DNA of 64,000 nucleotides from Terrirubrum flagellatum (GCF_022059845.1 NZ_CP091851.1:4577501-4641500), one strand, 5' to 3'. Positions 26,564 through 35,436 are shown, counted from the first letter of the stretch. Made by a program: numbers and translations. The notes: a model not told the origin generated them from the letters alone.

Positions 26564-27418
26564 ATGCCCACCGCCTATCTCTCCGACCGTGGCGTCGTGC
26601 GCGTTTCCGGCGCCGAAGCGCGGGACTGGCTCAACAATCTCGTCACCTGCGATGTCGCGGGCGTGAAGCCGGGCCTTGGCCGCTTGGGCGCTCTGCTCAC
26701 GCCGCAGGGCAAGATTCTCGTCGATTTCCTGCTGACGGAGAGCGCCGACGGCGATTTCCTGATCGACGCGCCGCGCGCGCTCATCGCTGATTTCTTCAAG
26801 CGGCTCACGATGTACCGCCTGCGCGCCAAGATCGCGATCGACGATCTCTCGGGATCGCATGGCGTCATCGCCGCGTGGGGAGAGAGCCACGTTGACGATG
26901 GCGTCCGCTTTGCCGATCCGCGCGCGGCGGAGCTCGGCCTGCGCGTCATTGCGGAGCGCGCGACAGCCGAGGCGCATCCGGACGCGCAGTCGTACCACGC
27001 CCATCGGATCGCTCTCGGCATTCCCGAAGGCGGCAAGGATTTCGCCTATGGCGACGCGTTCCCGCACGAGGCCGACATGGACCAGCTCGGCGGCGTTGAC
27101 TTCAAGAAGGGCTGCTATGTCGGGCAGGAGGTGGTGAGCCGCATGCAGCATCGCGGCTCCGGCGGGCGCACGCGCATCGTGCCGGTGATCTATGAAGGCG
27201 GTTTTGCGCCCACCGAAGGCGTCGAGGCGAAGGCCGGCGACAAGGTGATCGGCGCCACGGGCTCGCAGGCGAACGGGCGCGGCCTTGCGAAGCTTCGCCT
27301 TGATCGCGTCGAAGACGCGCTGAAGGCGGGCGAAACGCTCAGCGCCGGCGGCGTGCCCTTCACGCTGGCGAAGCCGGCCTGGGCGACGTTCGCGTTTCCG
27401 GGTGAGCCGGCGACATAA
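26564..27418 (+). CDS. ygfZ: YgfZ/GcvT-like folate-binding Fe-S assembly protein
   Basis: 284 residues with the YgfZ signature KKGCYVGQEVVSRMQHRG (K-x-GC-Y-x-GQE) at about residues 184-201 and GcvT-like opening GVVRVSGAEARDWLNNLVTC. It helps assemble or repair iron-sulphur enzymes such as MiaB with tetrahydrofolate. ATG 26564 starts just before the first beta strand; the in-frame opening from 26423 overlaps the divergent gene's promoter. Length is normal. Confidence 0.9.
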   Translation: MPTAYLSDRGVVRVSGAEARDWLNNLVTCDVAGVKPGLGRLGALLTPQGKILVDFLLTESADGDFLIDAPRALIADFFKRLTMYRLRAKIAIDDLSGSHGVIAAWGESHVDDGVRFADPRAAELGLRVIAERATAEAHPDAQSYHAHRIALGIPEGGKDFAYGDAFPHEADMDQLGGVDFKKGCYVGQEVVSRMQHRGSGGRTRIVPVIYEGGFAPTEGVEAKAGDKVIGATGSQANGRGLAKLRLDRVEDALKAGETLSAGGVPFTLAKPAWATFAFPGEPAT

Positions 27419-27437
27419 TTTGCAACCTCCAACGCGC

Positions 27438-27523
27438 GTCATCACCGGGCTTGACCCGGTGATCCAGACCGGAGGACATCTCGCAACGATGAACTGGATC
27501 GCCGGGTCAAGCCCGGCGATGAC
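27438..27523. repeat. Long-arm inverted repeat between ygfZ and tag
   Basis: The 30-bp arms at 27438-27467 and 27494-27523 are near-perfect inverses. Each holds its own internal palindrome (ACCGGGCTTGACCCGGT and GCCGGGTCAAGCCCGGC). Intergenic palindromes beginning GTCAT and ending ATGAC recur at 30555-30686 and 54181-54266. It could form a large cruciform or an RNA hairpin after ygfZ. Confidence 0.75.
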
Positions 27524-27543
27524 ATCTGGATATATTTTGAGCC

Positions 27544-28158
27544 ATGCCTCCGCCCCGCGAAGACCTCATCACGCATGAAGACGGCAAGGCGCGCTGCGGC
27601 TGGCCTGGCGTCGATCCTTTCTATGTCAGATATCACGACGAGGAATGGGGCGTGCCCGAACGCGATTCGCGCGCGCTGTTCGAGAAACTGCTGCTCGACG
27701 GATTCCAGGCCGGGCTCTCCTGGATCACCATCCTGCGCAAGCGCGACAATTTCCGGAAGGCGTTCGTCGGGTTCGAGCCCGAGAAGATCGTGCGCTTCAC
27801 GCCGAAGAAAATTGAATCGCTGATGCAGAATGAAGGCATCGTGCGCAACCGGATGAAGATCGAAGGCTCCATTCCGAGCGCGAAGGCGTATCTCAAGATC
27901 GAGGAGCGCGAGGGCTTCTCGAATTATCTCTGGAAATATTTCGACGGCCGCGCGCAGCAGAACAGCTACACGAAACTCAAACAGGTGCCGGCGGAAACGC
28001 CTCTGTCGCAGCGCATTTCAAAAGACCTGAAGAAGGAGGGCTTCACCTTCTGCGGGCCGACGATCGTCTACGCCTTCATGCAGGCGACCGGCTTCTACAA
28101 CGACCATCTCGTCGGTTGCTTCAGGCATGACGAGGTGGCGAAGCTGGCGGAGAGATGA
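27544..28158 (+). CDS. tag: DNA-3-methyladenine glycosylase I
   Basis: 204 residues. RCGWPGVDPFYVRYHDEEWG, LLLDGFQAGLSWITILRKRD and FCGPTIVYAFMQATGFYNDH are Tag-family signatures, with the zinc-binding Cys and His residues at both ends (Cys near 19 and His near the C-terminus). It removes 3-methyladenine from DNA. Start ATG 27544 lies 21 bp after an inverted repeat. Confidence 0.95.
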   Translation: MPPPREDLITHEDGKARCGWPGVDPFYVRYHDEEWGVPERDSRALFEKLLLDGFQAGLSWITILRKRDNFRKAFVGFEPEKIVRFTPKKIESLMQNEGIVRNRMKIEGSIPSAKAYLKIEEREGFSNYLWKYFDGRAQQNSYTKLKQVPAETPLSQRISKDLKKEGFTFCGPTIVYAFMQATGFYNDHLVGCFRHDEVAKLAER

Positions 28159-28187
28159 AAATTCGAATCCGTTCTCGCTGTTTTCGC

Positions 28188-28342
28188 GCCGCCTCCCTCC
28201 CCGCTTGCGGAGGGAGGGGGGTGGGGCGTGGAGATGCGCAATGGGCGCATCAGCAATTGTCGCGCGATCAAAATGAAACTCTGGCGTCACTCCCCCCACC
28301 CTCACCCTCCCCACCGCAAGCGGGGGGAGGGAGGCGGCGACA
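28188..28342. repeat. GC-rich inverted repeat between tag and the HD gene
   Basis: The left side, CCTCCCTCCCCGCTTGCGGA and following G-rich bases (28190-28225), and the right side (28288-28342) are imperfect inverses, with a central spacer of about 60 bp. The rest of the 245-bp gap shows no gene. Confidence 0.6.
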
Positions 28343-28403
28343 TGCGCATTTTATTTCGGCTCGCTCGCGGATTCGGCCTCCGTAACCGAAGGCGCGTCAC
28401 ACC

Positions 28404-29015
28404 ATGAAAGCAACAGCCCCACGCGCATGGCAGCGCATGCTGTCGGGGCGGCGGCTCGATCTCCTCGATCCCTCGCCGCTCGACATCGAGATCGAGGACA
28501 TCGCGCACGGGCTTGCGCGCGTCGCGCGCTGGAACGGCCAGACGAAGGGGCCGCATATCTATTCCGTCGCGCAGCATTCGCTGCTGGTCGAGTCGATCGC
28601 CAATGCGCTCGCGCCCGAGATGAGCGACCGATGGCGTCTCACCATCCTGCTGCATGACGCGCCGGAATATGTGATCGGCGACATGATCTCGCCGTTCAAG
28701 GCGGTGCTGGGCGATGGCTATCGCGGCGTCGAGAAGCGTCTGCTCTCCGCCATCCATCTGCGCTTCGGCCTGAAGCCGGAGACGCCGAAGGTCGTCTACG
28801 CCCTGATGAAGCGCGCCGACTCCATGTCGGCCTTTCTCGAAGCCACGCGGCTTGCCGGCTTCTCGATCGAGGAGGCGAACGGCTTCTTCACGCGGCCGGA
28901 GAAGCTGCCGAAATCGGTATTCACGCTGCTGGAGCCCTGGACCGCCGGTGAGGCGGAGCAGCGGTTTCTGGCGAGATTTGCGGAGGTCGCGGGAGAGGGC
29001 GCACAGGAAAATTAG
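28404..29015 (+). CDS. HD-domain phosphohydrolase, YfbR-like
   Basis: 203 residues. Metal ligands appear as His58 (SVAQHSLLV), His84-Asp85 (LLHDAPEYVIGDM) and the Asp of MKRADSM, the HD arrangement of YfbR-type 5'-nucleotidases that dephosphorylate deoxynucleoside monophosphates. It ends over the convergent GIY-YIG gene by four bases. The exact substrate is inference from family. Confidence 0.8.
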   Translation: MKATAPRAWQRMLSGRRLDLLDPSPLDIEIEDIAHGLARVARWNGQTKGPHIYSVAQHSLLVESIANALAPEMSDRWRLTILLHDAPEYVIGDMISPFKAVLGDGYRGVEKRLLSAIHLRFGLKPETPKVVYALMKRADSMSAFLEATRLAGFSIEEANGFFTRPEKLPKSVFTLLEPWTAGEAEQRFLARFAEVAGEGAQEN

Positions 29016-29251
29016 AAGTGGCGCTTGGCGAAGGCGCGGCCTGACGCGGATTTCAGATAGAGTTCAAATGCGTCAGCTTTGTCATGATCCGAAAATGCGA
29101 GGTATCCGACAAGCTCCCAGGGGACGAACTTCTTCGTGTGACCTTCCTGACCACTATTATGCTCTCGAAGCCGCTTTTTCAGGTCAATCGTCGCGCCAAC
29201 ATAGTAGCGGTCGGGATAGGACGCGCTTCGAAGCATGTAGACATACTTCAT
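29012..29251 (-). CDS. GIY-YIG domain protein (UPF0213-like)
   Basis: 79 residues: YVYMLRSASYPDRYYVGATI then DLKKRLREHNSG are the GIY-YIG core, with Tyr, Arg and a later Glu (DAFELYLKSASGR) as catalytic-type residues. Short stand-alone members are common in alphaproteobacteria and their role (DNA repair or nuclease) is not proven. ATG 29251 begins right at the first strand; an in-frame start at 29290 is less likely. Confidence 0.8.
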   Translation of the reverse strand: MKYVYMLRSASYPDRYYVGATIDLKKRLREHNSGQEGHTKKFVPWELVGYLAFSDHDKADAFELYLKSASGRAFAKRHF

Positions 29252-29359
29252 CCAGCCCGCCTTCGCGCCTTCGGCGCTTCGTCGTGGCATCCGCTTCGCC
29301 GCTACGGCCTTGTCACGCCGTAGCTAAATTTTGGCGAAGCCAAAATTTGCGAAGGCGGA

Positions 29360-29436
29360 TGGTCGGAGTGGCAGGATTTGAACCTGCGACCCCTACGTCC
29401 CGAACGTAGTGCTCTACCAGGCTGAGCCACACTCCG
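29360..29436 (-). tRNA. tRNA-Pro (CGG)
   Basis: On the minus strand CGGAGTG pairs with CACTCCG, the D arm and T arm (GCAGG-TTCAAAT-CCTGC) are complete, and the anticodon loop TTCGGGA gives CGG. The CCA end is encoded (29360-29362). 77 bases. Confidence 0.95.
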
Positions 29437-29616
29437 ACCGAAGGCCCAGCCGTAACGGGTTACGCGGCGGGCGAGCGGGCTTATAGCCATCGAGTTGGGC
29501 GGTCGCAAGGCCGGTTGCAAGGGATCGTCCTGCGCCGGATCAATCCTGTGCGGCGACCATTGGACAGACCGAAAAGCCGCCGCCATCATCGCGAAAACCA
29601 CGGAGATTTGAGGCGC

Positions 29617-30546
29617 GTGACCACCCTCCTCGTCACTCATCCGGCCGGGTTCGATCACCGCACGCCGCAAGGTCACCCTGAGCGGCCGGATCGGCTGCGG
29701 GCGGTCGAGGAGGCGCTTAATGCAGAATCGTTCGCCCTCCTGCGGAGAGAGCTTGCGCCGCTGGGCACCCGCGAGGCGCTGCTGCGCGTCCATCCCGAAT
29801 ATTACGTCCAGGCCATCGCCGAAGCCTCGCCAAACGAGGGGCTGGTGCAGATCGACGCCGACACCATCATGTCTCCGGGCAGCAACGAGGCGGCGCTGCG
29901 CGCGGTTGGCGGCGCGAACTTCGCCATCGACGAGGTGATCGGCGGAAAGGCCGCGAACGCCTTCGTCGCCATGCGTCCACCCGGCCACCACGCCGAGCGC
30001 GAGCGCGCCATGGGCTTCTGCATTTACTCCACCGCCGCCATTGCCGCGCGGCACGCGCAGGCGGTCCACGGGCTCGGCCGCGTCGCGATCGTCGACTGGG
30101 ACGTGCATCACGGCAACGGCACGCAGGACGTGTTCTGGGACGATTCGAGCGTGCTCTACTGCTCGACGCACCAGATGCCGCTCTATCCCGGCAGCGGCGC
30201 GCGGCAGGAGCGCGGCGCGCATGACACCATCGTCAATGCGCCGCTGAGGCCCGGCGACAAAGGCGATCAGTTCCGCGACGCGTTCGAGACGTCGATCCTG
30301 CCGCGCGTGAATGATTTCGCGCCCGACCTCATCATCATCTCGGCCGGCTTCGACGCGCATTGGCGCGATCCGCTCGCCAACCTGATGCTGGTGGAAGACG
30401 ATTTCGCCTGGGCGACGGGGAAACTGCTCGACCTCGCGGGCAAACATGCGAAAGGCCGCATCGTGTCGCTTCTGGAGGGCGGCTACGATCTCGAAGGGCT
30501 GGGCAAATCAGCAGCGGCGCATGTGGCGACGCTGATGGGACGTTAG
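29617..30546 (+). CDS. Histone deacetylase-like / acetylpolyamine amidohydrolase
   Basis: 309 residues of the class II-type arginase/deacetylase fold. Zinc and catalytic motifs are [30 protein letters not shown] and [15 protein letters not shown]. Bacterial members remove acetyl groups from polyamines or small acetylated molecules. GTG 29617 is preferred ([20 protein letters not shown] starts the fold); the in-frame sequence from 29515 overlaps the region near tRNA-Pro and lacks family residues. Confidence 0.88.
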   Translation: MTTLLVTHPAGFDHRTPQGHPERPDRLRAVEEALNAESFALLRRELAPLGTREALLRVHPEYYVQAIAEASPNEGLVQIDADTIMSPGSNEAALRAVGGANFAIDEVIGGKAANAFVAMRPPGHHAERERAMGFCIYSTAAIAARHAQAVHGLGRVAIVDWDVHHGNGTQDVFWDDSSVLYCSTHQMPLYPGSGARQERGAHDTIVNAPLRPGDKGDQFRDAFETSILPRVNDFAPDLIIISAGFDAHWRDPLANLMLVEDDFAWATGKLLDLAGKHAKGRIVSLLEGGYDLEGLGKSAAAHVATLMGR

Positions 30547-30554
30547 CGCTCTTC

Positions 30555-30686
30555 GTCATCCCGTGCGCGCTGCAACGTGAAACGTTGCTGCGCAGACACG
30601 GGACCTTCTGCAGAATGAGCTTGATCGGCGCGAGGTCCCGGGGTCTGCATCGCATCACTGGCGTGCTGCGATGCGCCCGGGATGAC
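30555..30686. repeat. Inverted-repeat element between the deacetylase and msrA
   Basis: GTCATCCCG at 30555 pairs with CGGGATGAC at 30686, and an inner hairpin CGCTGCAACGT-GAA-ACGTTGCTGCG follows the left arm. The 145-bp convergent gap holds nothing else that I can see. Confidence 0.6.
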
Positions 30687-30691
30687 GCGTG

Positions 30692-31345
30692 CTAAGCCGC
30701 CACTCCCGTGCCGATCGGGCAAGACACGCCGGTGCCGCCAAGGCCGCAATAGCCCGCCGGATTCTTGGCGAGATACTGCTGGTGATAATCCTCGGCGTAA
30801 TAGAACGGCGGCGCGTCGACGATTTCCGTCGTCACGGGACCATAGCCCTTTGTCGCCAGCGCCGCGCCATAGGCCTTCTTCGAGGCTTCGGCGGCGGCGC
30901 GCTGCGCAGCGCTCGTGACATAGATCCCCGAGCGGTACTGCGTGCCGATATCGTTGCCCTGGCGCATGCCCTGCGTCGGGTCGTGGCTTTCCCAGAACGT
31001 CTTCAGCACCTCGTCGAGCGAGACCTTCTTCGGATCGAACACGACCTTCACCACCTCGTTGTGGCCGGTGAGACCCGAGCAGACCTCCTCATAGGTGGGA
31101 TTCGGCGTCACACCCGCCTGATAGCCCACGGCGGTGACATACACGCCGGGAAGCTGCCAGAACTTGCGCTCCGCGCCCCAGAAACAGCCGAGGCCAAAAT
31201 AGATCGTCTCCAGCCCGGCAGGCGTTTCGCCTTTCAGCAGCTGACCGTTGACGAAATGGGTCGTGGCGGTCGGGATCGCCTCGGCGCGGCCGGGAAGGGC
31301 GGTCGCGGCGGTCGGCATTTCGAGCTTCTTCCTGAAGAACTGCAT
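30692..31345 (-). CDS. msrA: Peptide-methionine (S)-S-oxide reductase
   Basis: 217 residues. The catalytic Cys54 is in [13 protein letters not shown]; conserved [31 protein letters not shown] and the Glu/Tyr segments follow. Two Cys near the C-terminus ([12 protein letters not shown]) can act as resolving residues. It reduces methionine-S-oxide in proteins. The N-terminal 45 residues have no clear signal peptide, so it is probably cytoplasmic. Confidence 0.93.
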   Translation of the reverse strand: MQFFRKKLEMPTAATALPGRAEAIPTATTHFVNGQLLKGETPAGLETIYFGLGCFWGAERKFWQLPGVYVTAVGYQAGVTPNPTYEEVCSGLTGHNEVVKVVFDPKKVSLDEVLKTFWESHDPTQGMRQGNDIGTQYRSGIYVTSAAQRAAAEASKKAYGAALATKGYGPVTTEIVDAPPFYYAEDYHQQYLAKNPAGYCGLGGTGVSCPIGTGVAA

Positions 31346-31426
31346 GGCGGCTCCTTGGTTACACCGAGATATAAGCGATCCCGGCGGTTTTCGCAGCGTC
31401 GCTCCGCATCACGCCTGCGTCAGGTG

Positions 31427-31563
31427 AGATCACGCCGCACTTTGATTGAATCAATCAAAGTGCGGGAACGTGATCGATTCCAGAAATTTGGAGCATGGCT
31501 CTTGCAGAGCGAACGCTTGCGCTCGTCTCGGAAAAACCGGTTCCCACTTTTTCGCGCCATGTT
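31427..31563 (-). repeat. RIME-like two-hairpin repeat, copy 2 (inverted)
   Basis: Reverse orientation relative to the other five copies. Hairpin B shows GCACTTTGATTGAATCAATCAAAGTGC-type pairing, the same paired change as copy 1. Hairpin A has lost part of its pairing (GGAGCATGGC against GCGCCATGTTCC), suggesting an older copy. It lies between the msrA start and a small membrane-protein gene's end. Confidence 0.8.
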
Positions 31564-31569
31564 CCACCA

Positions 31570-31890
31570 TTATCGAGGGGCGAAACCGATCGTTGGCGCC
31601 GGCTTACGGCCGATCCAGAGCAGAATCACGCCGAGGATTCCCAGCACGGCGAAGGCGGGCTGCTCGAACAGCGGCCCCAGCGCATAGGGCCAGAGCAGGG
31701 GATGGATGTTGCGCGTCACCGCGGGCTCGATCTGGGGGTAGATCGCGGGGAAGAGCGAGTTCGCGAGGACGCCGAGCGGCTGGAAGGCGAAGGCGCCGGT
31801 CGCGATGAAGCGCACGCCGTCGAGCACCACGGCGACGAAGCCGGCGGACAGGGAGAGGAAGCCGATCAGGCGGATAAACGCGCGGATCAT
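31570..31890 (-). CDS. Small two-helix membrane protein
   Basis: 106 residues with a helix at about 7-28 and another at about 80-96, and a Pro-rich middle (NIHPLLWPYALGPLFEQPAF). I do not recognise a named family with certainty; similar short proteins are common in Hyphomicrobiales. Start ATG 31890 follows directly on a plausible leader. It is upstream of the tRNA-Ser region on the opposite strand. Confidence 0.6.
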   Translation of the reverse strand: MIRAFIRLIGFLSLSAGFVAVVLDGVRFIATGAFAFQPLGVLANSLFPAIYPQIEPAVTRNIHPLLWPYALGPLFEQPAFAVLGILGVILLWIGRKPAPTIGFAPR

Positions 31891-32016
31891 TCGGCTCTAT
31901 GTGCGGCGGCCGGCGCAATTGCGCCAGCCTGCCCAGCCGCCGGCAAAGAGGCGGCTTGCAAGGTCGGGCGCGGGCGGCCATAAGCGCGCCCGAATGCGGG
32001 CGCCTTCGGGCGCCAT

Positions 32017-32050
32017 GCACGGACAGGTGGCCGAGTGGTTGAAGGCGCAC
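32017..32050 (+). pseudogene. Truncated tandem copy of the tRNA-Ser 5' half
   Basis: These 34 bases are identical to 32110-32143, the start of the intact tRNA-Ser and the four bases before it, offset by 93 bp. The copy includes the 5' acceptor strand, D arm and first bases of the anticodon stem, then diverges. The sequence before both copies is also similar (GCGCCTTC ...), which favours tandem duplication over integration. Confidence 0.8.
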
Positions 32051-32113
32051 AGCGCCGGCTCCGCCGGCGCGTCCTTGATAAAATTCGCGTGCGCCTTCAT
32101 CAGGCGTGCGCAC

Positions 32114-32203
32114 GGACAGGTGGCCGAGTGGTTGAAGGCGCACGCCTGGAAAGTGTGTATACGGGGAACCGTATCGCGGGTTCGAATCCCGCCCTGTCCG
32201 CCA
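32114..32203 (+). tRNA. tRNA-Ser (GGA)
   Basis: 90 bases with encoded CCA. Acceptor GGACAGG/CCTGTCC, anticodon stem CACGC/GTGTG with loop CTGGAAA (anticodon GGA), a long variable arm (TATACGGGGAACCGTAT) as in class II tRNAs, and T arm GCGGG-TTCGAAT-CCCGC. Confidence 0.96.
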
Positions 32204-32414
32204 AACACCGCCGACCAAGACATTCAACGGACCTGATCGTGCAACCGCGAGCCGGACATTCTGCGCGAACAAAACCATGTCGCAGATTTCGGGATTTTGC
32301 GACAACTTCGACAGCGGAACGAGGTTTGTGTCGTCGTTGGTTTAATCGGCCATCTTAGAAGCAAAAACCGCTTGCGGGCCGCTACGAGTGGCTATCTGGC
32401 GCGACCTACGACCC
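32204..32414. other. Gap after tRNA-Ser without a recognised gene
   Basis: Together with the repeat that follows, the space from 32204 to 32605 has no credible coding region. Bases 32204-32414 show no clear promoter, terminator or repeat to me. Confidence 0.5.
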
Positions 32415-32554
32415 TAGAGCATGGCGCGAAAAAGTGGATACCGGTTTTTCCGCGACGAACGCTGGCGTTCGCGCTGCAAAAGCCATGCTCTAAGTTTTTG
32501 GAATCGATCACGTTCCCGCATTTTGATTGATTCAATCAAAATGCGGCGTGATCT
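32415..32554 (+). repeat. RIME-like two-hairpin repeat, copy 3
   Basis: Full-length copy: TAGAGCATGGC ... GCCATGCTCTA encloses GCGAAAAA ... TTTTTC and an extra hairpin GCGAACGC ... GCGTTCGC-type; hairpin B is CGCATTTTGATT ... AATCAAAATGCG within GATCACG ... CGTGATC. It is nearly identical to copy 5 at 47900. Confidence 0.9.
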
Positions 32555-32605
32555 GGCGTCTCGATAAAGACACTCAGGCCGATACCGATTGATCCTAAGT
32601 TGTCG

Positions 32606-33703
32606 TCAGCTTGCTGGCCGCTCGTGGGGCGGCGTGCTCCTATCACCATGCGCCGGCCACCCGTTGGCGTCCGCCCTGAAGCCAGTCGCAGCTTCCGCGG
32701 CCCGGGCGAGCACCGCCGGATCGGACACGCCCTGATGATCTCGTCGTGGCGTATAAGGCGCCTCTAGTCGTTTGGCTTCATCGTCCGTCAGCGTGATCGA
32801 GAGCGAAGCAACTGCATCAACGATGTGCTTCGTTCTGAGCGACCCCACGATCGATGCGGCGACAATCGGATTGCGGCGCAGCCAACCAAGCGCGATCTGC
32901 GCCTGGCTCACTCCACGTTCTGCCGCTATGGCGGCGACCGTCTCGATGATCTTGCGATCGCTGTCTGTGGTTGCTTCATTCTGTTCCGCGCCGGTGGGCT
33001 CCGATTGCGAACGCTCGGTCGTCGTTCCCCAAGGGCGCGCGAGGCGGCCACGCGCGAGCGGGCTGTAGATGATCGCCTGCACGCCTTCATCCGCGCAAAG
33101 CGGCAGCATCTCGCGCTCCTCTTCGCGAGCGAGCAGGTTGTAATTATCCTGCATCGATACGAAGCGCGCCCAGCCGTTCGCTTTCTGCAAGTGCAGCGCC
33201 TTGCTGAACTCCCAGGCCTTCATCGACGACGCACCGAGATAGCGCACCTTGCCCATCTTCACGAGATCATGGAGCGCCTCCAGCGTCTCCTCCCATGGCG
33301 TGCGCTGGTCGCGGCGGTGGATCTGATAAAGATCGATATGGTCGACGCCGAGCCGCCTGAGGCTATGGTCAATTTCGGTCATGATCGCCTTGCGCGATAG
33401 GCCCATTGCATTTGGCCCGTCGCGCATCGGCGCCGCCAGCTTGGTGGTGATGACTATCGCGTCACGATTGGCGAAGTCCCTCAGCGCCCGGCCGAGGATT
33501 TCCTCGCTGCTGCCGACAGAATAGAGGTTTGCGGTGTCGAAGAAATTGATGCCCTGCTCAATTGCGTGGCGGATCACCGGCCGACTGGCCTCCTCGTCGA
33601 GCGACCAAGCCGGGTGACCACGCGACGGGTCGCCGAACCCCATACAGCCGATGCAGATCGGGGACACGTCGAGGCCCGTGTCGCCAAGCTTGACGTATTG
33701 CAT
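32606..33703 (-). CDS. Aldo/keto reductase
   Basis: 365 residues, TIM-barrel AKR: catalytic Asp and Tyr in FFDTANLYS, Lys in VITTKLA, His in LYQIHRRD; NADP(H) contacts in the last third (SPLARGR, GSLRTKHIVDA). It resembles the YajO/AKR11-14 group. The substrate is unknown. It diverges from a TetR gene with an inverted repeat in the 79-bp gap, so it is probably controlled by it. Confidence 0.88.
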   Translation of the reverse strand: MQYVKLGDTGLDVSPICIGCMGFGDPSRGHPAWSLDEEASRPVIRHAIEQGINFFDTANLYSVGSSEEILGRALRDFANRDAIVITTKLAAPMRDGPNAMGLSRKAIMTEIDHSLRRLGVDHIDLYQIHRRDQRTPWEETLEALHDLVKMGKVRYLGASSMKAWEFSKALHLQKANGWARFVSMQDNYNLLAREEEREMLPLCADEGVQAIIYSPLARGRLARPWGTTTERSQSEPTGAEQNEATTDSDRKIIETVAAIAAERGVSQAQIALGWLRRNPIVAASIVGSLRTKHIVDAVASLSITLTDDEAKRLEAPYTPRRDHQGVSDPAVLARAAEAATGFRADANGWPAHGDRSTPPHERPAS

Positions 33704-33734
33704 CTTCTTCTCCCTGCCATGATAAATGGACGAC

Positions 33735-33760
33735 TCTCCGGTTACAACTCTTACCGGAGA
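33735..33760. promoter_or_regulatory. Operator candidate between the AKR and tetR genes
   Basis: TCTCCGGT (33735-33742) and ACCGGAGA (33753-33760) are perfect 8-bp arms with a 10-bp spacer; a further half site, ACTCTCCG, follows at 33761-33768. The site lies 22 bases before the TetR start and 32 bases before the AKR start, so one bound dimer could control both genes. Confidence 0.6.
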
Positions 33761-33782
33761 ACTCTCCGCTTAGGCAAGGCCA

Positions 33783-34385
33783 ATGAAGGACGACAAGGAT
33801 AAGCTGCGCGCAGACGCTCAGGCCAACCGCGACCGTATCCTTGATGTGGCGCGCGATGCGTTCGTCGCCGATCCCCAGACATCACTGAATGCGATCGCCA
33901 AGGCGGCCGGGGTCGGTCCGGGCACATTTTATCGACACTTCCCGAGCCGCGAGGCCTTGCTGGCGGGCGTTTATCACAAGGAAATCCGGGGATTGGTCGA
34001 TCTCGCGCCCGCGCTGCTGGATGCACACCCGCCGTTACTCGCCCTCGGGGCATGGTGCGATCGGTTCGCACAGCTTGGCAGCATGAAGCACGGCGTCGGC
34101 GACACGCTGCGAGCCGTCGTATCCGATCAGGATCTCCGGGAAACCTTCCGGCTCCTGACAGAAGCCGTCCGCTGCCTCATGGCCGCCTGCGAGAATACCA
34201 GCAGCATCCGGCGCGGCGCGAACCCGGAAGATGTGCTGGTGCTTCTCTCCAGCGTTCTGCGAATTGCCCCTTCCGCCGCAGGGAAGCGGCAGGCAGAGCG
34301 CATCATCACTCTCATCCTGCGGGGACTGGGCGCCGATGAATTGTCGGAGGAAGAAGCGCCTTCCTCGCAAGCCACTCACTCTTAA
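33783..34385 (+). CDS. TetR-family regulator
   Basis: 200 residues. HTH at about 14-60 (RILDVARDAFVADPQTSLNA, IAKAAGVGPGTFYRHFPSRE), then the SBP-type TetR ligand domain with LGAWCDRFAQLG, typical of regulators paired with aldo/keto reductases. Start ATG 33783. Likely a repressor of the divergent AKR gene. Confidence 0.88.
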   Translation: MKDDKDKLRADAQANRDRILDVARDAFVADPQTSLNAIAKAAGVGPGTFYRHFPSREALLAGVYHKEIRGLVDLAPALLDAHPPLLALGAWCDRFAQLGSMKHGVGDTLRAVVSDQDLRETFRLLTEAVRCLMAACENTSSIRRGANPEDVLVLLSSVLRIAPSAAGKRQAERIITLILRGLGADELSEEEAPSSQATHS

Positions 34386-34630
34386 GACGGTGCCCTAGGT
34401 GTCTAACGCAGACACAGTTCTCATCTTCATCGTTCACGGCCCGCCATCTGCCGCTCACCGTGCGCCGCACAAGTTGACTTATATATCAATGAGACAGGCG
34501 GCCGCGCGACATGTCATGGTTCCCGCGCTCCGACCTGGATAGCCCTTCCTGTCGAGAGGGATGACGAGGCTCGATAAGCAGCGAGATTTCCGCAACGCGC
34601 CATCCAAGATTCTCATCACCCCCGCTCGGC

Positions 34631-35284
34631 TCAGCCTGCGGCGATCGGCGCCGGCGTGTTGAGCAACTGCTGCTCCCACAGATATGCGATGCCGCTGCCG
34701 CTGAAGTGCTGGATAAGAATCTCGGTCAGCTCCTCGACATGCTCGGTGCGCGCCCAATCACGTTGCCATTCGCCGGCGAGCGCCATCACGGTCATCACGT
34801 TCGCGCCGGCCGCGATCATTCGCTGGATGGCGACTTCGTGAGACTCCTTCGAAATCCCGCCAGACGCGTCGGTGATCACGGTCACGTCCCAACCTTCGCC
34901 GGCGGCCTGGATGACAGGCATTGCGACGCAGACCTCGGTCCACAGGCCGGCGATGATCAGCTGCTTGCGGCCGGTCGCCTTGACGACGCTCACCACATTC
35001 TCGTCCTGCCAAGTGTTCACCCAGGTGCGATCGATGACTTCCTGGTTCGGAAATACGTCGGTGATCTGCTTAAAGAGAAGTCCACCGCGCGCCGCGATCA
35101 CGCTGGTGAGAATGGTCGGAACATTGAAGGCTTTTGCTAGCTTGGCCAGCGCGGTCGTGTAGTTGACCACAGCTTGCGGATCGTGGCTGTTGAGGTTTGC
35201 GAGCTGATAAGGCTGGTGATCGATCAGAACGAGCACCGAGTCTTCGGGACGAAGAAGCGAAGCAAGACCGTTACGGAAGCTCAT
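34631..35284 (-). CDS. Isochorismatase-family hydrolase, YcaC-like
   Basis: 217 residues. The cysteine-hydrolase triad is Asp in VLVLIDHQPYQ, Lys in ATGRKQLIIAG and Cys in GLWTEVCVAMPV. The close pattern is that of YcaC-related hydrolases, whose natural substrate is not established. ATG 35284 has AAAGGATG upstream and starts at MSFRNGLASLL; a longer in-frame opening to 35527 has no family residues. It diverges from a LysR gene. Confidence 0.88.
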   Translation of the reverse strand: MSFRNGLASLLRPEDSVLVLIDHQPYQLANLNSHDPQAVVNYTTALAKLAKAFNVPTILTSVIAARGGLLFKQITDVFPNQEVIDRTWVNTWQDENVVSVVKATGRKQLIIAGLWTEVCVAMPVIQAAGEGWDVTVITDASGGISKESHEVAIQRMIAAGANVMTVMALAGEWQRDWARTEHVEELTEILIQHFSGSGIAYLWEQQLLNTPAPIAAG

Positions 35285-35371
35285 TATCACATCCTTTCTG
35301 CCGCCTATGAGCGGCATTCGTTTGCGGGAGACATGCGCCAGGGGCGGCGTTGCCTTCAGCTGGTATTTGTC

Positions 35372-35431
35372 GTTCCCATTCGAGATGCAGTAGCGCCCTC
35401 TTGCGGCAAGCTGCGTCGCAGAAATGGGAAC
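35372..35431. promoter_or_regulatory. Wide inverted repeat in the ycaC/lysR gap
   Basis: GTTCCCATT (35372-35380) and AATGGGAAC (35423-35431) are perfect 9-bp arms with centres 51 bp apart, nearly five helical turns. The right arm ends six bases before the LysR start. This spacing suits two regulator dimers looping or bending the DNA. Confidence 0.5.
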
Positions 35432-35436
35432 GCCAA

